A stretch of DNA of 64,000 nt from Hansschlegelia beijingensis (GTDB lineage Bacteria > Pseudomonadota > Alphaproteobacteria > Rhizobiales > Methylopilaceae), in assembly GCF_014196425.1 (NCBI RefSeq), contig NZ_JACIDR010000006.1:1-64000 (forward strand). Reading direction: 5' to 3'. A program made the translations under genes and the position numbers. Under the pieces are notes generated by a model that did no database searches, had not been told where the DNA came from, and worked only from the letters and a program-made list of their open reading frames with translations. Positions 27,981-37,906 of the stretch are shown here, piece by piece. Numbering within the stretch: the stretch's first letter is position 1; every line of letters begins with the position of its first letter.

Positions 27981-28622
27981 TCACGCGGCCTTCTGGTCGC
28001 CCTCGCCTTCGCTCGGGCGCTTCTCGAACACCTGGTCGATCAGCCCGAACTCGCGCGCCATGTCCGCGGTCATGAAGGTGTCGCGGTCGAGCGTGCGGTC
28101 GATCTCCTCATAGGAGCGGCCGCAGTGCTTCACATAGATCTCGTTCAGCCGGCGCTTGATTTTGACGATGTCCTCGGCGTGGCGCTCGATGTCCGAGGCC
28201 TGCCCCTGGAAGCCGCCCGACGGCTGATGGACCATGATCCGGGCGTTCGGCAGCGCGCCGCGCATGCCCTTCTCGCCGGCCGTCAGCAGCAGCGAACCCA
28301 TCGACGCCGCCTGGCCCATGCAGAGGGTCGCGACCGGCGGGCGGATGTACTGCATCGTGTCGTAGATCGCGAGGCCCGACGTCACCACGCCGCCCGGCGA
28401 GTTGATGTAGAGCGAGATCTCCTTCTTCGGATTCTCGGCCTCGAGGAACAGCAGCTGGGCGCAGATCACCGACGCCATGTCGTCCTGCACCGGGCCCGAC
28501 AGGAAGATGATGCGCTCCTTGAGCAGGCGGGAATAGATGTCGAACGAGCGCTCGCCCCGGTTGGTCTGCTCGATGACCATCGGGATGAGGAAGTTCGTCG
28601 CCTGATCGTACATGTCGCGCAT
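27981..28622 (-). CDS. clpP: ATP-dependent Clp protease proteolytic subunit ClpP
   Basis: ClpP is the tetradecameric serine peptidase partner of ClpX. From the ATG at 28622 the product has 213 residues, normal for the family; a longer upstream frame is Arg-rich and overlaps tig, so it is not used. Visible are [20 protein letters not shown], the [15 protein letters not shown] oxyanion loop, the catalytic Ser at about 107 in [11 protein letters not shown], His in [11 protein letters not shown], and Asp in RTLDRDTFM. It sits 58 bases after tig, so the two are probably co-transcribed. Confidence 0.97.
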   Translation of the reverse strand: MRDMYDQATNFLIPMVIEQTNRGERSFDIYSRLLKERIIFLSGPVQDDMASVICAQLLFLEAENPKKEISLYINSPGGVVTSGLAIYDTMQYIRPPVATLCMGQAASMGSLLLTAGEKGMRGALPNARIMVHQPSGGFQGQASDIERHAEDIVKIKRRLNEIYVKHCGRSYEEIDRTLDRDTFMTADMAREFGLIDQVFEKRPSEGEGDQKAA

Positions 28623-28680
28623 CGTCGTCACCCTTGCATGTAGGCGGGTTTGAGCGGCCCGGAGGCCGCTCCGCCGGAGG

Positions 28681-30066
28681 TCACTCCGACGCCGCGGCCT
28701 TGTCGCCGTCCTCGTCGGCCGCGAGGAGCTCCTCCTTGCTGACGGAGCGCTCCTCGATGGTGGCGCCCGCAAGAATCGCGTCGACGACCTTCTCCTCGAA
28801 GATCGGCGCGCGGAGCTCCGCGATCGCCTCCTGATTCTGGCGATAGTAGTCCCAAACCCGCTGCTCTTGGCCAGGGAATTGGCGCGCCCGCGCGATCAAC
28901 GCATCGCGAACCTCGTCCTCGGTGACCTTCACATCGTGCTTGTCGCCGAGCTCCGCAAGGACGAGACCGAGCCGCACCCGGCGCTCGGCGATCTTGCGGT
29001 AGTCGGCCTCAGCCTCAGCCTCGGTCGTGCCCTCGTCCTCGAAGGTGCGCTTGGAGGAGACGAGGTCGGCGGAAACCTGCCGCCACACGTTCTCGAACTC
29101 CTGCTCGACCAGGGTCGGGGGCAGGTCGAAATCATACTGCGCGTCGAGCGCGTCGAGCACCTGGCGCTTGACCTTCTGGCGCGACACGCGGGCGTATTCG
29201 GCCTCGATCTGCTGGCGCGCCGCGGCCTTGAGGGCCTCGAGACTCTCGAGCCCGAGCGACTTGGCGAACTCGTCGTCGATCTTGAGCTCGGCCGGCGCCT
29301 CGATGCCCTTCACGGTGACGTCGAAGGTCGCTTCCTTGCCGGCGAGGTGGGCCGCCCCGTACTCGTCGGGGAACTTCACCGTCACGACCTTCTCGTCGCC
29401 CACCTTGGCGCCGACCAACTGGCTCTCGAAGCCGGGGATGAAGGTGTTGGAGCCGAGCTCGAGCGGCTGATCCTCGGCCGCGCCGCCCTCGAAGGGCTCG
29501 CCGTCGATCTTGCCGACGAAGTCGATCGTCACGCGGTCGCCCTCGGCGGCCGCCGCGCCATCTTCCTTGGCCGAGAAACCGCGGTTCTGCTTGGCGATCC
29601 GCTCGACCGCCTCGTCGACCTCGGCGTCGGTGACCTCGGCGGTCAGCTTCTCGACCTTGAGCTCGGAAAGCTCCTTGAGCTCGACTTTGGGCAGCACCTC
29701 GAGCTTCACGGTGAGCGCGAGGTCGTGCTTGCCGGCCATGACGCCTTCGACGGCGGCCTGCTCGTCGTCCTCGCCCTCGGCGGTGACGCGCACCTGCGGC
29801 TGCATCGCGAGCCGGAAGCCGTTCTCGTCCACGATCTGGCGGTTGGCGTCGGCCACGACCTGCTCGAGAACCTCGGCCATCGCGGCCTTGCCGTAGAGCT
29901 TCTTGAGGTGCGGCAGCGGCACCTTGCCCTTGCGGAAGCCGTTGATGTTGACGCGGTCCTTCATCGTCGACAGGCGCTCGTTGACGCGGCTGTCGAGATC
30001 GGCGGCGGGAACCACGACCTTGAACTCGCGCTTCAGGCCTTCGTCGAGGGTTTGCGTCACCTGCAT
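28681..30066 (-). CDS. tig: Trigger factor
   Basis: Trigger factor is the ribosome-bound chaperone for nascent chains. The 461-residue product starts [19 protein letters not shown]. It carries the ribosome-binding signature [17 protein letters not shown], the FKBP-type prolyl isomerase domain ([20 protein letters not shown] to [20 protein letters not shown]), and a long helical C-terminal chaperone domain ending in an acidic tail. The start is the ATG at 30066; the frame is open further upstream but without protein character. clpP and clpX follow in the same direction. Confidence 0.97.
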   Translation of the reverse strand: MQVTQTLDEGLKREFKVVVPAADLDSRVNERLSTMKDRVNINGFRKGKVPLPHLKKLYGKAAMAEVLEQVVADANRQIVDENGFRLAMQPQVRVTAEGEDDEQAAVEGVMAGKHDLALTVKLEVLPKVELKELSELKVEKLTAEVTDAEVDEAVERIAKQNRGFSAKEDGAAAAEGDRVTIDFVGKIDGEPFEGGAAEDQPLELGSNTFIPGFESQLVGAKVGDEKVVTVKFPDEYGAAHLAGKEATFDVTVKGIEAPAELKIDDEFAKSLGLESLEALKAAARQQIEAEYARVSRQKVKRQVLDALDAQYDFDLPPTLVEQEFENVWRQVSADLVSSKRTFEDEGTTEAEAEADYRKIAERRVRLGLVLAELGDKHDVKVTEDEVRDALIARARQFPGQEQRVWDYYRQNQEAIAELRAPIFEEKVVDAILAGATIEERSVSKEELLAADEDGDKAAASE

Positions 30067-30166
30067 GGCGTCGGTCTCTTGTAAGAGTCTGTGCGGGGCG
30101 CCGCGCCTGAGAAGCGCGCGCCCGCGCAAAACGTGTCACGGGAAGCGGCGGGCTTGAGGTCCGGCT

Positions 30167-30251
30167 TGGTGCGGGCGGAGGGGCTCGAACCCCCACGGCT
30201 TGCGCCACGGGAACCTAAATCCCGCGTGTCTACCAGTTCCACCACGCCCGC
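30167..30251 (-). tRNA. tRNA-Leu (TAG)
   Basis: The 85-base class II tRNA on the minus strand starts GCGGGCGTGGTGGAACTGG and ends with encoded CCA after discriminator A. The acceptor GCGGGCG pairs with CGCCCGC. The anticodon arm GGGAT-TTAG-GTTCCC gives TAG. A long variable arm (TGGCGCAAGCCGT) is present, followed by GGTTCGAGCCC. Confidence 0.95.
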
Positions 30252-30364
30252 GCCGGGCGCAACGCCCTCGCCGGAAACAACGGCGCGAAGCGCGCGCGGT
30301 CTATAGCATGACGTTCACGGCGCGCACCAGAAAAGTGACGTCCTTCTTTGGACCCGGACCGGCG

Positions 30365-31837
30365 CTAGAGACGCTGGAGCACCGCCGGCAGCGCCGCCGG
30401 CAGATCGTCGGCGATCAGCCCGCGGCCCACGACCTTCGCCGCCTCCCCGTGCAGCCAGACCGCGGCCGCCGCCGCCTCGAAGGCCGGCGCCCGCTGCGCC
30501 ATCAGCCCGGCGCAGATCCCGGCCAGCACGTCGCCCGCCCCGGCGGTCGCAAGATCCGGCGGCGCGTTGTCGGCGATCGCGGCGCGCCCGTCCGGCGCGG
30601 CCACCACGGTGTCCGGCCCCTTGAGCACGATCACCGCACCCAGCCTCGCGGCGGCGGCCGTCGCCCGCTCGAGCCTTGAGCCCGCCGGAGCCGCGCTGCC
30701 GAACAACCGCGCGAACTCTCCGTCGTGGGGCGTGAGCGCCGCCCCGCCCTGCCCGGTCGCGATCAGCTTCGCGAGGCCCTCCGGATCGCCCGGGAACATG
30801 CTGAAGACGTCGGCGTCGATCACGGTGGCGCAGCCGGCGGCGCGCGCCTGGGCGAGCGCCAGCCGCGCGCCGTCGCCGACGCCCGCCCCCGGGCCGATCG
30901 CCACGGCGGCGACGCGGCGCTCCTTCAGGATGTCGGCCCAGCCCCCATCCTCGCCCGGCTCCCGGAGCATGATGGCGGTGACATGCGCCGCGTGGACCTG
31001 CAGCGCGTCGCGCTCGCCCACGATCGTGACCGCGCCCGCGCCCGCCCGGAAGGCCGCGACGGCCGCGAGCCGGGCCGCGCCCGTCCGCAGCGCCGGACCG
31101 CTCCACACCGCCACATGCCCGCGGGTGTATTTGTGCGCGTCGATCGCGGGCGTCGGCACCGCGTCCGCCCAGAGTTCGGGGCGGTTGAGCCACGCGGCCG
31201 GCTTCGCGGCGGCGAGGGCGGCGGCGGGCGTCCCGATGTCGGCGAGATCGACCGGGCCGCAGATCGAGCGGCCGGGCAGCAGGACGTGCCCCGGCTTCAG
31301 GCGCACGAAGGTGGCGGTGGCCGCCGCCTGGACGGCGAGGCCGCCGAGCGCCTCCCCGGTCGCCCCGTCGAGCCCGCTCGGCACATCGACCGCCAGCACG
31401 GGCCTGCCCGAGGCGTTCACGCGGCCGACCGCCTCGGCGGCTGCGCCGTCGAGCGGCCGCGACAGGCCGGCGCCGAACAGCGCGTCGACGATCAAATCCG
31501 GCCAGGCGTAATCGGCCTGCGCGAGATCGCGCGTCTCGCCCGTCCACGCGCTCGCGGCCGCGGCCGCGTCGCCGCGCAGGGCGCTGCGGTCGCCGAGGGC
31601 CGCGACCACGATCTCGATCCCGCGCTCGGCCAGAATGCGGGCCGCCACGAAGCCGTCGCCGCCATTGTTGCCGGGGCCCGCGAGCACCAGCACGCGGCGC
31701 GCGTCGGGCCAGCGGCGCTGCGCCGAGGCGGCGACCGCGCGGCCGGCATTGTCCATGAGCGTCGCGCCGCTCACGCCGGCTGCGGCCGAGGCGCGGTCGA
31801 CCTCGCCCATGCCTTGCGGCGACAGAAGCTCAATCAT
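30365..31837 (-). CDS. nnr: Bifunctional NAD(P)H-hydrate epimerase / dehydratase (Nnr)
   Basis: Nnr repairs hydrated NADH and NADPH. The 490-residue product from ATG 31837 (MIELLSPQGMGEVDR) combines two domains. The N-terminal YjeF epimerase (1 to about 215) has the VLVLAGPGNNGGDGFVAARI nucleotide loop and LIVDALFGAGLSRPL. The C-terminal ADP-dependent dehydratase of ribokinase fold has AVAIGPGAGVGDG, LTPHDGEFARLFG, VLKGPDTVVAAPDG and the hallmark DLATAGAGDVLAGICAG. A longer frame back to 31915 looks non-coding. It is divergent from glnB; nnr next to glnB-glnA is a conserved Rhizobiales arrangement, without obvious functional meaning. Confidence 0.94.
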   Translation of the reverse strand: MIELLSPQGMGEVDRASAAAGVSGATLMDNAGRAVAASAQRRWPDARRVLVLAGPGNNGGDGFVAARILAERGIEIVVAALGDRSALRGDAAAAASAWTGETRDLAQADYAWPDLIVDALFGAGLSRPLDGAAAEAVGRVNASGRPVLAVDVPSGLDGATGEALGGLAVQAAATATFVRLKPGHVLLPGRSICGPVDLADIGTPAAALAAAKPAAWLNRPELWADAVPTPAIDAHKYTRGHVAVWSGPALRTGAARLAAVAAFRAGAGAVTIVGERDALQVHAAHVTAIMLREPGEDGGWADILKERRVAAVAIGPGAGVGDGARLALAQARAAGCATVIDADVFSMFPGDPEGLAKLIATGQGGAALTPHDGEFARLFGSAAPAGSRLERATAAAARLGAVIVLKGPDTVVAAPDGRAAIADNAPPDLATAGAGDVLAGICAGLMAQRAPAFEAAAAAVWLHGEAAKVVGRGLIADDLPAALPAVLQRL

Positions 31838-31950
31838 GGCGGCGCCGCCCGCGCAGCGATCCGCGCTGCCCAATAAGCACGCGGCCACGACCGGCCAGCG
31901 GGCAACTCTCGGCATATTTTTTCATCAACGTGCCCAATTTCCGATCATGA

Positions 31951-32454
<504 letters not shown>

Positions 32455-32518
32455 CCCCAGGACGTCCGCCGACCGGCCGACGCCCCAGCCCAAGAACCAG
32501 CTCAAGGAAAAGACAAGA

Positions 32519-33934
32519 ATGGCGATGAAATCCGCCGCCGACGTCATGAAGTTCATCAAGGACAACGACGTCAGATATGTGGACCTGCGCTTCACCGACC
32601 CGAAGGGCAAGTGGCAGCACGTCACCTTCGACGTCTCGATGGTGGACGAGGATTTCTTCGCCGAAGGGCAGATGTTCGACGGCTCGTCGATCGCCGGCTG
32701 GAAGGCGATCAACGAGTCCGACATGCTGCTGATGCCGGACGTGAAGACCGCCTGCATCGACCCGTTCTTCGCCGCCTCGACGCTGTCCGTCGTCTGCGAC
32801 GTGCTCGAGCCCACCACCAATGAGCCCTATGAGCGCGACCCGCGCGGCACGCTGGTCAAGGCCGAGGCCTATCTGAAGTCGCTCGGCATCGGCGACACCA
32901 TCTATTTCGGCCCCGAGGCCGAGTTCTTCGTGTTCGACGACGTCCGCTTCGCCGCGACGCCGTACAACACCGGCTTCAAGCTCGACTCCGACGAGCTGCC
33001 GACTAACTCCGACGCCGAGTACGACACCGGCAACATGGGCCATCGCGTCCGCACCAAGGGCGGCTACTTCCCGGTGCCGCCGATGGACAGCGCGCAGGAC
33101 ATGCGCGGCGAGATGCTCGCCGCCATGGCGGCGATGGGCGCGAAGGTCGAGAAGCACCACCACGAGGTGGCCTCCGCCCAGCACGAGCTCGGCCTCAAGT
33201 TCGAGGAAGCCGTGCTGATGGCCGACCACACGCAGGTCTACAAGTACTGCATCCACCAGGTGGCGCAGAGCTACGGCAAGACCGCGACCTTCATGCCGAA
33301 GCCGGTCTACGGCGACAACGGCTCGGGCATGCACTGCCACATGTCGATCTGGAAGGACGGCAAGCCGCTGTTCGCCGGCGACAAGTACGCCGGTCTGAGC
33401 CAGGAGTGCCTCTGGTACATCGGCGGCATCATCAAGCACGCCAAGGCGGTCAACGCCTTCACCAACCCGACGACGAACAGCTACAAGCGCCTCGTCCCGG
33501 GCTTCGAGGCGCCGGTGCTGCTCGCCTACTCGGCGCGCAACCGCTCCGCGTCCTGCCGCATCCCGTTCACGACCTCGCCCAAGGCGAAGCGCGTCGAGGT
33601 GCGTTTCCCGGACCCGTCGGCGAACCCCTATCTGTGCTTCGCGGCGCTGATGATGGCCGGCCTCGACGGCATCGTGAACAAGATCGATCCCGGCCAGGCG
33701 ATGGACAAGGACCTCTACGACCTGCCGCCGAAGGAGCTGCGCAAGATCCCGACCGTCTGCGGGTCGCTGCGCGAGGCGCTCCAGTCGCTCGACAAGGACC
33801 GCGAGTTCCTGAAGAAGGGCGGCGTGTTCACCGACGACCAGATCGACAGCTTCATCGAGCTCAAGATGCAGGACGTGATCCGCTTCGAGCACACGCCGCA
33901 TCCGGTCGAGTTCGACATGTACTACTCGGTCTGA
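32519..33934 (+). CDS. glnA: Glutamine synthetase type I
   Basis: The enzyme makes glutamine from glutamate, ammonia and ATP as a dodecamer. The 471-residue product has the beta-grasp N-domain ([18 protein letters not shown]), [18 protein letters not shown], the metal-binding [12 protein letters not shown], the ATP-site [18 protein letters not shown], and [20 protein letters not shown]. The adenylylation site [10 protein letters not shown] has Tyr at about 400, so activity is expected to be controlled by GlnE. It lies 64 bases after glnB, forming the classical glnBA operon, and is followed by a strong terminator. Confidence 0.98.
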   Translation: MAMKSAADVMKFIKDNDVRYVDLRFTDPKGKWQHVTFDVSMVDEDFFAEGQMFDGSSIAGWKAINESDMLLMPDVKTACIDPFFAASTLSVVCDVLEPTTNEPYERDPRGTLVKAEAYLKSLGIGDTIYFGPEAEFFVFDDVRFAATPYNTGFKLDSDELPTNSDAEYDTGNMGHRVRTKGGYFPVPPMDSAQDMRGEMLAAMAAMGAKVEKHHHEVASAQHELGLKFEEAVLMADHTQVYKYCIHQVAQSYGKTATFMPKPVYGDNGSGMHCHMSIWKDGKPLFAGDKYAGLSQECLWYIGGIIKHAKAVNAFTNPTTNSYKRLVPGFEAPVLLAYSARNRSASCRIPFTTSPKAKRVEVRFPDPSANPYLCFAALMMAGLDGIVNKIDPGQAMDKDLYDLPPKELRKIPTVCGSLREALQSLDKDREFLKKGGVFTDDQIDSFIELKMQDVIRFEHTPHPVEFDMYYSV

Positions 33935-33956
33935 GCCGCCGGCTCGGCTGACGCGG

Positions 33957-33984
33957 AAGGGGCGCCCCAGGGCGCCCCTTTTTC
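33957..33984 (+). terminator. Terminator of glnB-glnA
   Basis: A 10-bp perfect stem (AAGGGGCGCC with GGCGCCCCTT), loop CCAG, and a following T-run lie 20 bases after the glnA stop. It is a standard intrinsic terminator. Confidence 0.9.
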
Positions 33985-34032
33985 GTTCGTTGGGCGGCGG
34001 CGCCCGCCCGATCCTGTCCCGCCATCCGCCGC

Positions 34033-34117
34033 CGTCGTCCTCCGGCCTGGACCGGAGGACCCGCTTTCGAGCGTCGAGCGCGAACGACGGCGGCTGGCCG
34101 GTCGAGCCGGACCATGA
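34033..34117. repeat. Solitary diverged copy of the paired-hairpin repeat
   Basis: Hairpin A' (GTCCTCCGG, loop CCTGGA, CCGGAGGAC; 34037-34060) and a weaker hairpin B' (GGCCGG-TCGAG-CCGGACC; around 34096-34113, followed by ATGACGG) have the same order, orientation and spacing as one unit of the 52455-53662 array. The A' stem carries a compensated outer-pair change relative to the array. It lies between convergent genes, as does the array. Confidence 0.75.
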
Positions 34118-34136
34118 CGGGAGCGGGCGACGGGCG

Positions 34137-34541
34137 TCAGGCGCTCAGCGCGCGGCCCGCGCAGAGCGCGGCCTCGGTCTCCGACAGCACCCAGCCGTCC
34201 ACCACCACGGTGCGCTCTTCCGCGAAGTCGGCGGCGCAGGCGTCCTGCACCAGCCCCTTGCGCGTCGTCGGGCAGTCGGTCGCGAGCGCTTCGCGGATCA
34301 GCGGGCGCTCGGCGAGCGCAGCGGCGAGGGCGTCGAGCCCCCCTGCCCCGCCCGCGCGGTCGAGCGCGAGCGCGCCGATCCGGCGCACCACCGGCGCATC
34401 GGGCACGTCGATCAGCGAGAAGAAGTCCGGATGGTTGCGCGGCACGTAGCGGCAGGCGACGCGGCTGCCGCCATAGGCGAGCGCCCCGATGGCCACGACG
34501 CCGACGGAGCCCAGCAGCGCGCGACGGGTGAACTTGCCCAT
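34137..34541 (-). CDS. Tat-exported small protein accompanying a GMC oxidoreductase
   Basis: The 134-residue product starts MGKFTRRALLGSVGVVAIGA, a twin-arginine signal with a short hydrophobic core. The rest contains VPRNHPDFFSLIDVPDAPVV, a run of helices, CPTTRKGLVQDAC, DFAEERTVVVDGWVLSETEA and a C-terminal Cys. Its size, Tat signal and place 11 bases after the GMC gene recall the small subunits of membrane-bound gluconate or fructose dehydrogenases, which escort the flavoprotein through the Tat system. Homology is not proven by eye. The GMC partner lacks its own signal peptide, which supports a piggy-back export model. Confidence 0.65.
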   Translation of the reverse strand: MGKFTRRALLGSVGVVAIGALAYGGSRVACRYVPRNHPDFFSLIDVPDAPVVRRIGALALDRAGGAGGLDALAAALAERPLIREALATDCPTTRKGLVQDACAADFAEERTVVVDGWVLSETEAALCAGRALSA

Positions 34542-34552
34542 GCGAGCCTCCC

Positions 34553-36145
34553 TTACGCCGCGACGGCGAGATGCTCGGCGAGCCGGATCGCGAGCGTGAC
34601 GACCGTGAGGGTCGGATTGGCGCAGCCGCCGGTGGTGAAGGTCGAGCTTCCGGCCATGTACAGATTGGCCACCGAGTGCACCCGGCAGTCGCGGTCGACC
34701 ACGCCCTGCTTCGGGTCATCGTGCATGCGGGTGGTGCCCATGTGGTGGTAGGCCGAGTAGGCGAGCTCGAGGTCCGGCTTCTCGCCGATGCCGAGCCGCA
34801 TCCGGCCGAGGCCCGCCGCGCCAATCGCCGCCCCGATCACCTGATGGGTGCGGCGGAGCTTCAGGAGATCGTCGGACGTCACCCGCCAGTCGAGCGCGAT
34901 GCGGTTCAGGCCGAGCGGGTCCTTGTCGGTGATCAGCGTCACTCGGCTGTCGGGGTTCGGCGACTGCTCGGCGTCCTGCCTCAGCTTGTAGACGCGGGCG
35001 GGCTGAACGGGCGGCATGAAGCTGCGCACGGCGTGGCGGTACACGCCCGTGGCGACCTGGCCGAGATCGTCCGTCATGTCGCAATAGCGCTCCGCGAAGC
35101 GGTCCGGCACGTGCCCGCGGCTGAACGTCTTCAGCATCGTGGAGAACGCGATCCAGCCGTAGTCGCGGAAGTCGTCATTGTAGACCTCCTTGTCGTACTG
35201 CGGCACGAGGAACGCGGAATTGTTGTTGAGCCCCATGGACTTGATCAGGTCCGGATTGAGCTTCAGGCCGATCAGCAGCTTGGTCCCGGCGGCCTCCATG
35301 TCGGTCGCGTAGAGCGAGGTGTCGACGCCCTCGTTGAACATGACCGTCGTGGTCTCGATCGTCATGTGATCGGTGTAGTAGCGGCCGACGAGATCGCGCT
35401 CGTTGCCCAGCCCCGCCGGCCGCTGCTTGCGGCAGTTCAGCAGGATGCGGGCGTTCTCCAGCCCCCCGCAGGCGATCACATAGGTTTTGGCCTTCACGGT
35501 CGTCTGGCGGCCGTCGAGCGTGCGGGCGGTGATCGACCGGACGACGTCCGAGCCGTCCTGCAGCGTCACGTCGGTCAGGCTGGCGTGCATCCAGCACTGG
35601 ATGCGGGGCTCGTTCGCGATCCTGTCGTAGAACTTCTCGGCGAACCGGGTCGGCGGGCTTTCCTGGTAGACGTCGGTGAACACCTTGGCCGGATCGAGCG
35701 GCAGCGCCTTGTGCGGCAGCACGGCGCTCCAGTCGGCGAGCTCATATTTGAACGGCCCGAGGTCAAGGTAGTCCTGGGCGCGGGCGTAGAACGGGTTCAG
35801 CTCCTCGCGCGTCACCGGCCAGCCATGGGTCGGCATGTCGGCGCGCTTCTCGAAGTCCAGCGGGTCGAGCGGGGCGCAGAGGCCGGTCCAGTGGCCGGAC
35901 GTCCCGCCGAACTGCCGAAGCCGGGAGTTCGCGACGTCGATATGGTCGTGGCCGGTGACCGCGCCGCGGTAGAGGTCCTGCGACTCTTCCTCGTAGATCG
36001 GTCCGCCGCCTTCCAGCAGCACGACCGTCTTGCCCTTCCGGGCGAGCTCGAGGGCGAGCGTGATGCCGGCGGGGCCGGTTCCCACCACGCAGACGTCGCC
36101 CGAGATCTCGGCCGGCGCGGCTCCCGATCTGAGGTCTGCGATCAT
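34553..36145 (-). CDS. GMC-family FAD oxidoreductase
   Basis: The 530-residue enzyme has the N-terminal FAD dinucleotide fold (VCVVGTGPAGITLALELARK, acidic end LLEGGG), a FGGTSGHWTG flavin-contact loop, and TYVIACGGLENARILL. The GMC C-terminal signature YHHMGTTRMHDDPKQGVVD is followed by NLYMAGSSTFTTGGCANPTL. This C-terminal wording resembles the gluconate/fructose dehydrogenase group of GMC proteins, which oxidise sugars or sugar alcohols. The ATG at 36145 overlaps the acyltransferase stop by four bases (ATGA), so translation is coupled. No signal peptide is present. No cytochrome subunit is encoded nearby, so the electron acceptor is unclear. Substrate unknown. Confidence 0.87.
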   Translation of the reverse strand: MIADLRSGAAPAEISGDVCVVGTGPAGITLALELARKGKTVVLLEGGGPIYEEESQDLYRGAVTGHDHIDVANSRLRQFGGTSGHWTGLCAPLDPLDFEKRADMPTHGWPVTREELNPFYARAQDYLDLGPFKYELADWSAVLPHKALPLDPAKVFTDVYQESPPTRFAEKFYDRIANEPRIQCWMHASLTDVTLQDGSDVVRSITARTLDGRQTTVKAKTYVIACGGLENARILLNCRKQRPAGLGNERDLVGRYYTDHMTIETTTVMFNEGVDTSLYATDMEAAGTKLLIGLKLNPDLIKSMGLNNNSAFLVPQYDKEVYNDDFRDYGWIAFSTMLKTFSRGHVPDRFAERYCDMTDDLGQVATGVYRHAVRSFMPPVQPARVYKLRQDAEQSPNPDSRVTLITDKDPLGLNRIALDWRVTSDDLLKLRRTHQVIGAAIGAAGLGRMRLGIGEKPDLELAYSAYHHMGTTRMHDDPKQGVVDRDCRVHSVANLYMAGSSTFTTGGCANPTLTVVTLAIRLAEHLAVAA

Positions 36146-37296
36146 CTTCCGGCACCGGTGCGATCGGCCGCCGCCGCGAACGCGCGGGCGGGCCGAGGTT
36201 GCGAAAGCAGGCGCGCCATCAGGCTCCGCCCGGGCTTCTCTACAAGAGTGTAAGCCGCCTGCGCCACCACCGCCGTGGCGATCAGCGCGGCGAATCCGAG
36301 CGCCGCCCGCTGCGGGAACGTGTGGCCGATCCCCAGGAGTTTTGCGCTCGTGAACGTGACCTGCAGCACGATCGCGTGCGTCATGTAGATCGCATAGGAG
36401 AGCTCGCCGAGCCAGGCGAGCGCCCGCCCCCGCAACAGGCCGGGCTTGGGCTGCGCGGCCCTCGAGGCAAGCGCCGCCGTCAGCACGACCATCAGCGGCC
36501 ACAGCGCGTCATAGGTGGCGTTCATGGCGATCAGCGCCGCGCAGGCCGCCAGCACGCCGCCGACGGTCGCCGCGTAGCCGCGCGGGCTCATCGCGACCAG
36601 CGCGGGCTCGTCGTCGAACATCCGCCTGAGCAGCATGCCGGCGAAGAAGGACGGGATGATGCGGAACGCGCCGCCGTCATAGGTGAGCGTGACGATGTCC
36701 GCCCCCAGCACCAGCTCCGAGAAGGCCGCGCAGGCCACGAACAGGCCGAGCCCGACCGCGATCCGCGCCGCCGACCCGCGCACGCGATCGGCCGCCAGAA
36801 AGAACAGCGGGATGGCCAGATAGGCGCACCATTCGGCGCTCACCGACCAGGACGGCCAGTTCCAGGCGAGGTCGCTCGTCGCCCATGTGGAGTGCAGCAT
36901 CAGGAAGGTGACGGCGAAGCTCCACAGCGTGTGCGGGTTCTCGGTCTCGAGCCCGGCCGCGCGCCCCGCGAGCACGAGCGCCGCCACCACGAGCAGCGTC
37001 ACGACATGCAGCGGCCAGAGCCGCGCCAGCCGCTTGCCCAGGAAGGTGAGGTAGTGGAACCGCCCTTCCCGCCACGTCCTGTCATAGACATGAGCGAGCA
37101 CGAAGCCGCTCTGGATGAAGAAGAAGTCGACGATGAGCCGGGCGTACTCGACCGAGGGCGGCACGCCGCCATGGCCGCGCGTCGCCATCGACAGCGCATG
37201 GGCGCACACGATCGCCACGGCGGCGATCCCGCGCACGGCGATCAGTTCTGGAAGCAACGCGCCGGCGTGGAGAGTTCGTCCCGCAGCAGTCGTCAT
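36142..37296 (-). CDS. Membrane acyltransferase, family 3 (OafA/YrhL-like)
   Basis: The 384-residue polytopic protein has about ten hydrophobic segments. It begins with LLPELIAVRGIAAVAIVCAHAL, the family-3 start with conserved Arg and His, followed by FFFIQSGFVLAHVYD, RLARLWPLHVVTLLV, NWPSWSVSAEWCAYLAIPLF and LGELSYAIYMTHAIVL. These enzymes transfer acyl groups to sugars, lipids or antibiotics at the cytoplasmic membrane. It is the first gene of a three-gene operon with the GMC oxidoreductase and the Tat protein. A combined role in modifying an envelope or secreted compound is inference. Confidence 0.88.
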   Translation of the reverse strand: MTTAAGRTLHAGALLPELIAVRGIAAVAIVCAHALSMATRGHGGVPPSVEYARLIVDFFFIQSGFVLAHVYDRTWREGRFHYLTFLGKRLARLWPLHVVTLLVVAALVLAGRAAGLETENPHTLWSFAVTFLMLHSTWATSDLAWNWPSWSVSAEWCAYLAIPLFFLAADRVRGSAARIAVGLGLFVACAAFSELVLGADIVTLTYDGGAFRIIPSFFAGMLLRRMFDDEPALVAMSPRGYAATVGGVLAACAALIAMNATYDALWPLMVVLTAALASRAAQPKPGLLRGRALAWLGELSYAIYMTHAIVLQVTFTSAKLLGIGHTFPQRAALGFAALIATAVVAQAAYTLVEKPGRSLMARLLSQPRPARAFAAAADRTGAGR

Positions 37297-37906
37297 GGCG
37301 CAGCCTCGGCGCGTCTCCGACCGCGCCGGCCGAAAGCCGCGCGTCGGGTTTCGGACGTCACCCTACGCGGCGAAGGTTTAGAGGATGTTGGCGCCGCCGC
37401 GGACTCGCAGCCGTAAAGCGAAAACCGATTCGATGACGGGTTGACGACAGGATCGGACGGGCGCATCCTGATCTCGTCAACACAGACACCGGAGGTCTAG
37501 AAAAATGACTCCGCCGAAGCGTGTAGACTGACCGCTACGCTGCGTATCCGGAACGCGGGACTGAGCGGAACAACCACAATTTAGCTGCCTTGCCGAAGCA
37601 TGCGCGCTGGCTGATCTTGCAAGCGACTGCTGATGGATCGGAACGGCGGACGACGAATGGGTCGCTGAACGCGAATACTTCGGAATTGATCGACGACGCA
37701 CAGGTTCATGAACAGCCGAGACACCTCCGAGAGGCCCGGCCCACACCCGTGAGAACCTGGATCATCGACGTCCATGAAACGCCCCGTTGGCCCCCCGCCG
37801 GCGGGGCGTTTCTCGTTGGATCGGAGCGCGGCGCTTGCCTCAGGCCGAGCGCGCGCACTACCGTCGCGGGCCCGCCAGAACGGCGGGTTTCGGGGGAAAC
37901 ACAATC
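37297..37906. other. Long non-coding stretch, possible small RNA
   Basis: No gene with more than a few codons is supported. A strong ribosome site (GGAGG at 37490) precedes an eight-codon frame, MTPPKRVD, which is too short to judge. The sequence from about 37500 to 37780 is less GC-rich than its neighbours and ends in a terminator hairpin at 37777-37811, the arrangement expected for a small RNA on the plus strand. No known RNA family was recognised. A second hairpin (CCCGCC-AGAAC-GGCGGG, 37871-37887) lies just before the next gene. Confidence 0.4.
37777..37814 (+). terminator. Terminator-like hairpin in a gene-free region
   Basis: A 10-bp perfect stem (AAACGCCCCG with CGGGGCGTTT) encloses a 15-base GC-rich loop and is followed by CTCGTT. 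It resembles an intrinsic terminator with a short T-run included in the stem. No plus-strand protein gene precedes it, hence the small-RNA suggestion. Confidence 0.55.

Noticed and set aside
37492-37530. Eight-codon leader peptide MTPPKRVD after a GGAGG site
   Set aside because: Too short to evaluate and with no runs of regulatory codons or attenuator beyond it.
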